Source: a virus. From it: 25,265 nt of DNA. Of this stretch, positions 7,670 to 14,800 are shown piece by piece. Position 1 is the stretch's first letter; the number at the start of each line of letters is the position of its first letter. Both the position numbers and the translations under genes were made by a program. The notes beneath the pieces were generated by a model. That model ran no database searches. It was given only the letters and a program-made list of their open reading frames with translations, and had not been told where the DNA came from. Location of the stretch: the IMG/VR virus record IMGVR_UViG_3300035183_001399, positions 1 through 25,265 of that record. One strand, 5' to 3'.

Positions 7670-7675
7670 TCCCAA

Positions 7676-7690
7676 GCAACGCCTTGTTGC
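7676..7690 (+). promoter_or_regulatory. Hairpin 2 upstream of the initiator gene
   Basis: GCAAC pairs with GTTGC around a 5-base loop, six bases after hairpin 1. The stem is short, so it counts mainly as part of the series. Confidence 0.4.
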
Positions 7691-7702
7691 CAACACAATT
7701 TT

Positions 7703-7725
7703 GCCGCTTCGCTACGCTCAGCGGC
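7703..7725 (+). promoter_or_regulatory. Hairpin 3 upstream of the initiator gene
   Basis: GCCGCT pairs with AGCGGC around an 11-base loop (TCGCTACGCTC). The sequence resembles bacterial REP-type palindromes. It ends 54 bases before the initiator ATG and lacks a terminal T-run. Confidence 0.5.
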
Positions 7726-7755
7726 TGAAATCGAGAAATCGCGGAACACCTCGAA

Positions 7756-7769
7756 CGTTAACGTTAACG
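7756..7769. promoter_or_regulatory. 14-bp perfect palindrome, candidate operator, next to the initiator RBS
   Basis: CGTTAACGTTAACG is its own reverse complement and contains GTTAAC twice. It ends at the GGAG of the initiator ribosome binding site (7769-7772). A protein bound here would block transcription or, as RNA hairpin, translation; autoregulation by the initiator is a reasonable guess. Confidence 0.6.
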
Positions 7770-7779
7770 GAGACCAGCA

Positions 7780-8688
7780 ATGATACGCAAAATTAGCACT
7801 GAGATGTTGGATTCGTTTCGTGGGCAGCCCTTGGAGTTTTACGTGTTTGTCTGCATGATTCTTTTGGCCGACTCTGACGGCATGGTTGAGATGCCGGTTG
7901 AGAAGTTGGCCGACAGGATTTCGTTGCCGGTTGACCGTGTGCGTCGGGCGTTGGAATCGTTGTCGCGCGAGCATATCGGGTCACGGTGCCGTGCCGAGAA
8001 CGGCGCACGGATACTGCGCGCTAACGGCGGCTGGCGCATTGTCAATTTCGTGGCGTACCAATCCCTTTCAAACGAGGACGCGGCGCGTTTGGCAGGTGCC
8101 GCCGCTACCGTTGCCGGCTCGACACTCGGACAACGTTTGTCGGCATTGAGAGCCGGTCTTTGCGAGATGTACAAGCGCCATCCGGACGCGCTTTGGCAAT
8201 CGCTCGAGGAGCATCGCCTTATCGAAGTCGCTCGTCGCGAGCACGCGCTTGCCGAGTTCGATGAGATAAAGGCGTTCCGCGCGAGGGCGAGTCGGTTTCC
8301 GTCGAACATCAAATCGCTGCTGGAACGTTGGAACGAAACGCTTGACCGCGCGCGTGTTGGGTCGCACACGGACGAGGACGCGCCCTTGACCGTTAGGCTG
8401 AAGGCGGTCGAGCACCTGTTAAGTGGGCATCCGGCCAACCCGGAATCGTTGTGTGCCATCGACAAGCCTACGCCCGAACAGAAACGCGAGTACAAGGAAC
8501 TTTTGGCTGAACGCGAAGAAATCATTCGCCGTATAGCCGGTTTGAAGAAAAAGAAGAAAGGAGAACTCCATGTATCCGAACGCAAACGCATTGCCTGTAA
8601 AGGACGAGACATCAGTATCCGAGACTGCGCTCGCCTATTGTTGCCTGACCGACAGAAACGCGCTGCAAGGCACAATCGACGCTCTTAG
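7780..8688 (+). CDS. Putative phage replication initiator, winged-helix N-terminus (302 aa)
   Basis: Residues about 18-95 read like the winged helix-turn-helix seen in phage replication initiation and DnaD/O-type proteins: a hydrophobic helix (LEFYVFVCMILLADSDG), an MPVEKLADRISLP turn, a recognition-type helix (VDRVRRALESLSRE), then an apparent wing ending GGWRIVNFVAYQSL. Residues 110-270 are charged and helical, and the tail is very basic (five Lys in a row near residue 255, then many Arg and Lys). The likely job is to bind the origin and load the helicase encoded next door. Start is ATG at 7780 with GGAG 7 bases upstream. The last 119 bases overlap the helicase gene in another frame, a long overlap that suggests translational coupling. 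Alternatively the true C-terminus is shorter in relatives. Family assignment rests on pattern and context, not on a search. Confidence 0.7.
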   Translation: MIRKISTEMLDSFRGQPLEFYVFVCMILLADSDGMVEMPVEKLADRISLPVDRVRRALESLSREHIGSRCRAENGARILRANGGWRIVNFVAYQSLSNEDAARLAGAAATVAGSTLGQRLSALRAGLCEMYKRHPDALWQSLEEHRLIEVARREHALAEFDEIKAFRARASRFPSNIKSLLERWNETLDRARVGSHTDEDAPLTVRLKAVEHLLSGHPANPESLCAIDKPTPEQKREYKELLAEREEIIRRIAGLKKKKKGELHVSERKRIACKGRDISIRDCARLLLPDRQKRAARHNRRS

Positions 8689-9880
8689 CGACGGGTTCGA
8701 CGAAGTTTACAACCCGATTGCGCGTTACACGTTAATAGCGTCGCGCGACCTGTTGCTCGCGGGGAAACCCGCCGACTACGTGACCGTTGCCGAGCGTTTG
8801 AAGGCCGAGCACGGCGTCGACGTGGCTGCCTTTAGCGCGTTCGTTGCCGAAGCCGAAAAACTCGTGCCGTCGGCGCAGAACTGGCCGACGTACGTCGAGG
8901 AAGTAACGGTTGCCGCTCGGAAACGGCTTTTGCACCGGGTTGTCACCGAAGCGAAAAACGCACTCGAAACCAACGGCGGCTCCTACGAGAACGCCATCGA
9001 ATCGTTACGGCGCATTGTTCTGGAAACATGCTCGCCGAAAAACAGGGCGAAAAAATTGTCCGACGTGCTCGTCGAGGGTGCGCGCGATTTGTACGACGGG
9101 TCGGCAAAGCACATAACAGGTATCCCAAGCGGTTTAAGCGATTTGGATAGGCTAACGCGGGGGTTCAAGGGCGGTGCCGTTACGGTTATTGCGGCGCGCC
9201 CGTCCATCGGCAAAAGCGCGCTTGCCTCACAAATTCTGTTGCAGGCGGCACTTCAGTCAGTGCCGGTCGCGTATTTCACGCTGGAAATGACGGCTACCGA
9301 AGTCGCAGCCCGGCTCTTGCGGACGCAGCTTTTGACGTTGCCACCCAAAAAGGAAGAGATTGACGGCGCGTATAGCAGGCTGAACCCGCTACAGTTTTGG
9401 ATAGACGACACCGCCGGACTTACGATTACCCAGTTGTGTTCGCGCATGATAGACCTTCAAGCGACACGCGGCGTGCGCCTGTTCGCCGTCGATTACATGC
9501 AACTGGTGCATTGCGACCGCGCGCGCCGGAACGAGAACCGCGAACGCGAGGTTGCCGAAATATCGCGCGCGATTAAAAAAACCGCGTTACAACTGAACAC
9601 GCCAGTCCTGCTCGTCTCGCAACTGAACCGCGAGCCGGAACGGAAAGAACGGCGTCCGACACTGTCCGACCTACGCGAGTCCGGCGCAATCGAACAGGAC
9701 GCAGACCAAGTGATTTTGTTGTACGCGCCGAAGGTCGAGGACGAGTTCAGCGAAGACGGTATCGTACCTGTTCGGGCAGATTTGGCGAAGAACCGCAACG
9801 GGCCGACGGGCATTGTTCGTTTGACGTTTTGCAAACCCAAACTGCGTTTCTATTGCGAATCTCAATCCGAAAGCGCGTAG
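8570..9880 (+). CDS. dnaB-like: DnaB-like replicative helicase
   Basis: This 436-aa protein unwinds DNA at the phage fork as a hexameric ATPase. Residues about 15-115 match the DnaB N-terminal domain (SETALAYCCLTDRNALQGTI, later KPADYVTVAERLKAEHGV). The RecA-like domain holds Walker A ARPSIGKS (209-216), where the usual G-M before GK is S-I; Glu240 in FTLEM; Walker B LFAVDYMQLV with Asp308; the DnaB signature around 349-385 (SQLNREPE, then RRPTLSDLRESGAIEQDAD); and the arginine-finger region KNRNGPTG (408-414). Length is close to bacterial DnaB. The start is ATG at 8570 with AGGAG about 8 bases upstream, inside the end of the initiator gene; a TGA lies nine codons upstream in frame. Its stop overlaps the convergent tail gene by 19 bases. 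Confidence 0.95.
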   Translation: MYPNANALPVKDETSVSETALAYCCLTDRNALQGTIDALSDGFDEVYNPIARYTLIASRDLLLAGKPADYVTVAERLKAEHGVDVAAFSAFVAEAEKLVPSAQNWPTYVEEVTVAARKRLLHRVVTEAKNALETNGGSYENAIESLRRIVLETCSPKNRAKKLSDVLVEGARDLYDGSAKHITGIPSGLSDLDRLTRGFKGGAVTVIAARPSIGKSALASQILLQAALQSVPVAYFTLEMTATEVAARLLRTQLLTLPPKKEEIDGAYSRLNPLQFWIDDTAGLTITQLCSRMIDLQATRGVRLFAVDYMQLVHCDRARRNENREREVAEISRAIKKTALQLNTPVLLVSQLNREPERKERRPTLSDLRESGAIEQDADQVILLYAPKVEDEFSEDGIVPVRADLAKNRNGPTGIVRLTFCKPKLRFYCESQSESA

Positions 9881-11664
9881 GCTTCAATGGCGTGAATGTT
9901 GAATCCGCCGCAAGAACCGTTAAACACAAGCTCGTAATAAACGTACCGGCCTTTCAACGAAAAACGCCAATGCAATTTCGCAACCGGCGATTGGCGCACT
10001 CCGAGCTTCGGCATGTCGGCTGGCGCAATTTTTTCCTGACACGCGATGCGCCGTGGGCTGAACGTGTGCCATACCACACCGCAATTGCTTGTCTTGGGAT
10101 AACCCGCAAGCTCCGAACCGGTCACCTTGGCGTTCGGGTCGTACGGATGCGCCGACACGCCGATGCGCAACGTGACCTCGCCCGGGTCGGTCGGGTCTTC
10201 CGGCTCAACGTAAACCGAGAACCCCACAATGCGCGTTTCGCCTGTGCGGTCAGCCAACGGTAGTTCACCGCGCAAGATGGATTCGTACTGGTCATGCCGC
10301 TTGTTGCCGTTCTCGTCGTAATGCAGGCGAACGTACGAATCGACCAGCCGTTTCAGCCCGAAATCTTTCGTAGACGCCCCGATGAACAACGGACGCGCCG
10401 GGCCGATTGCGTTAGACGGTGACGGCGTCCAATTCACATAGGCAGACATCCCGTAATCCCTGTAATCGGCAGTCTTCGCCGTCAGGTTGAGCACCAGCGT
10501 GTGGTTGTTGAGGCCGCTCGTTGGCCAAATCGCGACGCCTTCCTGAGTCTGCACGGCAGGCCTGTCGTCGGATAGGTATTGTGTTGTGGGCCACGAAATG
10601 TGAATTTCGTTCGACATTTGCAGGCTCGGGTCGCCAACGTTCAAACAAAACGCCGCCACGGGCGACAACACCGCCCCTTGGTCTATGCGGTGTATCCGAA
10701 AAATAATCTCGCTCGCGCCGTGCAACCATTCCGGAGATTCGGGCACGGTATGATTCGGTGAATACGTGTAAATGTCGTCGTCGCCCAAATAATAAGCGGT
10801 GAAGCCGTCTGAAACCAAAGTGTTTGGATACCGCAGACACCGAAGCTTGCTCGTCGGCTCAGTGTAAACCTTCTGCGCCTCGAACAAGACGGCGCCGATT
10901 GAAGAATCGAACCTGAGGGCGCATCGGTAGATGGATTTGTCCGTGAACACGTGCAGGTACCCGCCCAACTCGGCCACGTTCAGAATTTCTTCGCCGTAAT
11001 CCAAGTCCTGAAAATCCGCTAGGCTCGAACCGCCGCGCGACCATATTGTTGGGTTGTTCAGGTCAGACCAGCGCACCCTGTACGAATAAACCTTCCCATC
11101 CTCGGTCGTGTTAAACGCGAACATGAAACCGCGCCAAGCATAGAAGAACGCCGCGCGCGTAAACGGCGCACCCGACAACGCCGTCAGGGAATCCGTCGTA
11201 ATGTTGTAGACGAGCAACGAATCGTAATTGTTGGTTAACAGGACTCTGTCGTGCAACGTTGCGGCGCGGAAGCGTGGTGTGGTTTTGCGTTCGGGGTTTG
11301 CGCTCGAACCGAAGTTGCTGCCGAGAATTCTCCATTGTCCGTCTGATTCGTTGAGAAGGGCAAGGCGCGAGCGTGTGCCCAGCAACAGTTTGGTTTGTCC
11401 GTTGTCGCGAACAGCGCTGTAAAGGAACGTAATCGGCTCCGGGTTATCCTTTTGCTTGGCGTAGAAATCGGATTCGCCGCGTATGCCGTTCACAATCTCG
11501 TAAGGTCGCAGATAACCCCTGCAACGCATCAGGTTGCCGCTGGTGCTGACAGAAAGGTTCTGTTTCCAAACGAAAACGTTCGGTTTTAGCGCGGTCGGCG
11601 CAGAACGCGCGTCCAGCGGAGCTGTTAACGGCGCCACAAAAATCGGCACACCACCTGTTGCCAT
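9862..11664 (-). CDS. Tail nozzle/hub-like virion protein (600 aa)
   Basis: Repeated beta-strand blocks such as TPRFRAATLHDRVLLTNNYD, GFMFAFNTTED and YSYRVRWSDLNNPTIW (about residues 130-210) resemble the beta-propeller nozzle or stabilisation proteins of podoviruses (T7 gp12 and P22 gp10 functional class), in which 'RWSDLNNPTIW'-type lines are common. Residues about 400-600 form a further beta-rich domain. The protein would extend the connector and carry adhesins; no enzymatic motif is seen. ATG at 11664 lacks a clear Shine-Dalgarno sequence and lies 27 bases after the 61-aa gene. Its end overlaps the oppositely oriented helicase gene. The propeller assignment is by pattern and should be tested by structure prediction. 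Confidence 0.7.
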   Translation of the reverse strand: MATGGVPIFVAPLTAPLDARSAPTALKPNVFVWKQNLSVSTSGNLMRCRGYLRPYEIVNGIRGESDFYAKQKDNPEPITFLYSAVRDNGQTKLLLGTRSRLALLNESDGQWRILGSNFGSSANPERKTTPRFRAATLHDRVLLTNNYDSLLVYNITTDSLTALSGAPFTRAAFFYAWRGFMFAFNTTEDGKVYSYRVRWSDLNNPTIWSRGGSSLADFQDLDYGEEILNVAELGGYLHVFTDKSIYRCALRFDSSIGAVLFEAQKVYTEPTSKLRCLRYPNTLVSDGFTAYYLGDDDIYTYSPNHTVPESPEWLHGASEIIFRIHRIDQGAVLSPVAAFCLNVGDPSLQMSNEIHISWPTTQYLSDDRPAVQTQEGVAIWPTSGLNNHTLVLNLTAKTADYRDYGMSAYVNWTPSPSNAIGPARPLFIGASTKDFGLKRLVDSYVRLHYDENGNKRHDQYESILRGELPLADRTGETRIVGFSVYVEPEDPTDPGEVTLRIGVSAHPYDPNAKVTGSELAGYPKTSNCGVVWHTFSPRRIACQEKIAPADMPKLGVRQSPVAKLHWRFSLKGRYVYYELVFNGSCGGFNIHAIEAYALSD

Positions 11665-11691
11665 ATGCGCGTACGCGGTTCGGCTTTGTTT

Positions 11692-11877
11692 TTAGCTCAG
11701 CCTACGCAAACGGCGCAGCGTAAGCGCGAGTCTGGCGCGCCTACCGGTCTTACCGGCTTTCTTGGCGGCCTCTTTGAGCAGCGACATTGGTATCGGCTTG
11801 CCCGTAGGCGCGCCAAGCGCCTTGTGAAGTGCGCCCTTGTTCTTAACCGCGTTTTGTATCCATTTTCCTTTGGTCAT
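11692..11877 (-). CDS. 61-aa basic phage protein
   Basis: A short, strongly basic protein with a conserved-looking start (KWIQNAVKNKGALHKALG), then GKPIPMSLLKEAAKKAG and an Arg/Leu-rich helix at the end. This pattern (W-I-x-x-A-x-K-x-x-G-A-L-H, G-K-x-I-P, R-A-R-L-A-x-T-L) resembles small hypothetical proteins I have seen in tail regions of other phages; no function is known to me. The start ATG at 11877 has GGAGG 5 bases upstream, among the best sites in the window, so strong translation is expected. It sits between the adhesin-like and nozzle-like genes. DNA or RNA binding is possible from charge alone. Confidence 0.8.
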   Translation of the reverse strand: MTKGKWIQNAVKNKGALHKALGAPTGKPIPMSLLKEAAKKAGKTGRRARLALTLRRLRRLS

Positions 11878-11894
11878 ACCAGCCTCCGGTTGGG

Positions 11895-14800
11895 TTAGGA
11901 CGTTGTGATGTTGATGCTGTAGAACGTAATCTTCGGCGTGCCGTACGCTGTCGGTTCATATTGACCGATGAACTTGGCGTACAACCTCCAAGGGCCGCGC
12001 GCCTGCACACCGTAGAACGCTCCGAAAAGTGTAACCTCTTTTTTCTGGATTGAAACGTTGCTGTCGTGCGGGTCGTGTCGAACCGCATCGAACACGAGGC
12101 CAGCGCACCAATCGCCGGTCTTGCCCGGGGTCGGCTTGTAGCTGCCAGTGAACGGGAAGGACGCTCCGCAGCCCGGGCGCGGCGCGTAATCAGCCGCGCT
12201 ATCCGAAAACGTCAGGAACTTGCCAGAAATGTACGAATTGTCCAAACCAACACCCGACATTAACGCGCACGCGTTCTTGCCGTCGGGAGACACAAGTGTA
12301 ACGTACAGGAACGGCAAGTAAGCCATACGTTCTAGCTTCAACGTAAGCGTCAGGCTGGAAACCCTTCCTGCGTTTGGCCAAGGTATGATGAGCGGGTAAT
12401 TGTCCGGGCGCAAGCTGAACGCGCCGTCGTACACATCAGCGTCGTTCAGGTTTCCGGTAAATTCGCCAACTTTAACCTCTCCGTAACATCGCAATTCCGA
12501 TTCGGCCAATGCTCTGGCCAGCGTTTTCGCGTCGTTCACTGCGTCTTGAAATGAAACAAGGCTGTAACCTGTGGCAGATTTCGTAACCGGGTCGCCGACC
12601 ATGCTGCTGTCACAAAATGCCGTATACTCCTGTGTTGATGTGTAGATGCGGTGGCAACGCGGCGCAAGCTTGGTCGCAAGCGAGCCTTGAGCGGCTTGTG
12701 TCGCCTTGTTAACAGCGTCGGCTTGTGACACCGGGCTGGTTGCTTGGGCCGTCTCGCACAACCGCGCTGTAGGCGAGTTGTAGACCTGATAGTTGACTCG
12801 GAATCTTACGCGGCTGAAATCTATCCCGCCAAAACTGCAACCCGGCGTTAGCCAGATAAGCGCACTGTCCTCGACACCTTCTGCCTTGCGACATTCTGTC
12901 GGATGCAATTTTAGTGTTGCAACCGATTTGATTGTGAGCGTCCTGCATATTTTGTATGCGGCGTCGAATGTCGTCTTGGGCGCAAGCGTCGAACCATCGC
13001 TGGGGACGTAACTGCCAACAACAGCCGCGCGTTTACCGCCTGTTCCGGTCGTTTGCGATACCAACAGAAATGTTGATTCGTTGAGTCCGGTGATTTTATC
13101 CCACGTCGAGCTCGGGTCGTTGGCGTCGGGCAACGGTTTTTGCGAGATGGATATGTCCAAGTCGCGCAGCACAAGCCTGTCAAGCGGCTCGTGCGGCCCG
13201 GGCACAATTTGCGCCGCGTCGCCGTCGGACACAAGTTCGACAGATTTAACCCAGACCGGCAGTGTCCCCGTGCCACTAGGATGAGGCTGGCTAAGGCTTG
13301 CCTGCCACTGGAGCACAACGCGCAGGTAACGGTCGCCGCCGCTTTGGACAATGTCCGCAGCGATGTTCCCGGCCTCGAAACGCAAATCAATTTGCGCGTC
13401 GTTCGTAAGCGCGTAACCGGTCGAGCCGAGCCCTTCGTCGCATGTTTTACAGGCCGTAGCTGTGCCGTAATACACGGTTTGCGGAGGGCCGGAACCGGCC
13501 TCGATGTCCGGTAACGCTTGCGGGTCCGGAACAGGCGACGGCGGTGGGTCGGCTGGGCAATCCGGGCACAAATCTTTGAGCGTAACGAAGTGATAAAGCG
13601 AATAGCCAACCGGATTAAACGGAACAACTTGAACTGTTCCATCGATGCCGTTACACGGGCCTTTCGTTGCAATGGGTGTTGCGTGGTAAATGCCGGTTGG
13701 CACCGGGAATTCCGTGTTCAATGCGCCGCAACTGTGGACTATGCACGAATCGTTCTCGCAATCGAGGATATACCCGTCCACGCATATGCCGATGCTTTGG
13801 GGTGGGTTACGGAACAAAATCCACGCTTTATGGCCGAGCCCCCAACCGCTTTCGTCCAACTGAATAATCCAAGGCGCATTCGCAATCGGCATTGGTTGAC
13901 CTGTGTTCTCGTCAACCGGTACCCATGTGTCCGGGAACCCAAACCATTCAGATGTTCGCATGAACCGATAAGGCAGGAACGGCGAGCCGTCCGGGCGCAG
14001 CGCCACGACGTAACAGTCGGTTGGTGTGCCGGATTGGCCTGTCGGGAGCATGACAGTCGCAAACTCGTAATCGCAACACGGGTCAGCGCTGAAATAGCTG
14101 TAACCGTAGTAATCGAGCATGCGCCCCGTTGTATTCTTCAACGCTGGAGTTGTTGGGAACGCAACGTCCTCAAACCGGTCGTCGTGAACGTAGTCGTAAT
14201 GGACAACCTGACTGCCCGTAAACGGCCCGTTGATTTCGGTCAGAACCCAGAAAATGTCCCTGTCGGCCCAAGGATATACGTTGTAGAAAAGGATTCCGGG
14301 CGGAGCGCGCCAGATACGCACCTTCCGGATTCGGGCGCGTTTCACATCGTCATCTGGCAACTTGACGGTGACAACAGCCGGTTGCCCGACGTGCGTTATA
14401 ACGACGTATTTGTAGTGGCCGCCGTTTACGTCGCAAACCCTGCATCCGGTGCAGTCCAGACCGGCACGCGGCTCGTCCGAATCGCAGTGCATGACGACGA
14501 GTTCGGTTTCGCCCTCGTCCGTCACAAACGACGCGGCGTAAATGCGGTGTTCTTCCTCTGGCAACGGCGGCGCCGTCGAGCCGTTCGGCAGGGTCGGTAT
14601 TTGGCCGGGGGCAGCCCTCGGCGGCCAAGGCGCCGGTAACGGCATGACGCTGTTCGCCGCGCCGCAACCGCGCTGGACGAACCGCACATTTTCCATCGTC
14701 AAATCCGAACGGAAAATCTGAGACGGTGTCCCACCGCCTGTCGAACGGAGGATTGACACCCAATACAACAACGGGCCGAACAGCGTCCCAACCGTTCCGG

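Larger units (their letters stand above)
6659..7779. other. 1.1-kb non-coding divergent control region, candidate replication origin
   Basis: This stretch separates the leftward 75-aa gene from the rightward initiator gene. It has open frames on both strands (6826-7728 plus, 6613-7284 minus), but their translations are low-complexity and lack any good start signal, so I treat it as non-coding. It holds, left to right: a TTGACA-led promoter-like sequence at 6749-6777 (17-bp spacer, poor -10), alternating GC (6905-6917), a 9-bp direct repeat (7016-7037), a large inverted repeat (7136-7256), a G-quadruplex tract (7308-7332), an AT-rich patch (about 7381-7500), a second G-rich tract (7579-7593), three hairpins (7650-7725) and a 14-bp palindrome (7756-7769). 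The position next to an initiator and helicase gene, together with this concentration of structure, fits an origin and/or divergent promoter region. No experimentally known origin motif was recognised. Confidence 0.6.

Noticed and set aside
6826-7728. A 300-codon open frame on the plus strand across the divergent region (TTG start).
   Set aside because: No ribosome binding site at the TTG, erratic composition with no folded-looking segment, and it spans the inverted repeat, quadruplex and hairpins. Long frames by chance are common in GC-rich DNA.
13518-14639. A 373-codon plus-strand frame opposite the vWA protein gene.
   Set aside because: Antisense shadow of a recognised multidomain gene; no start signals.
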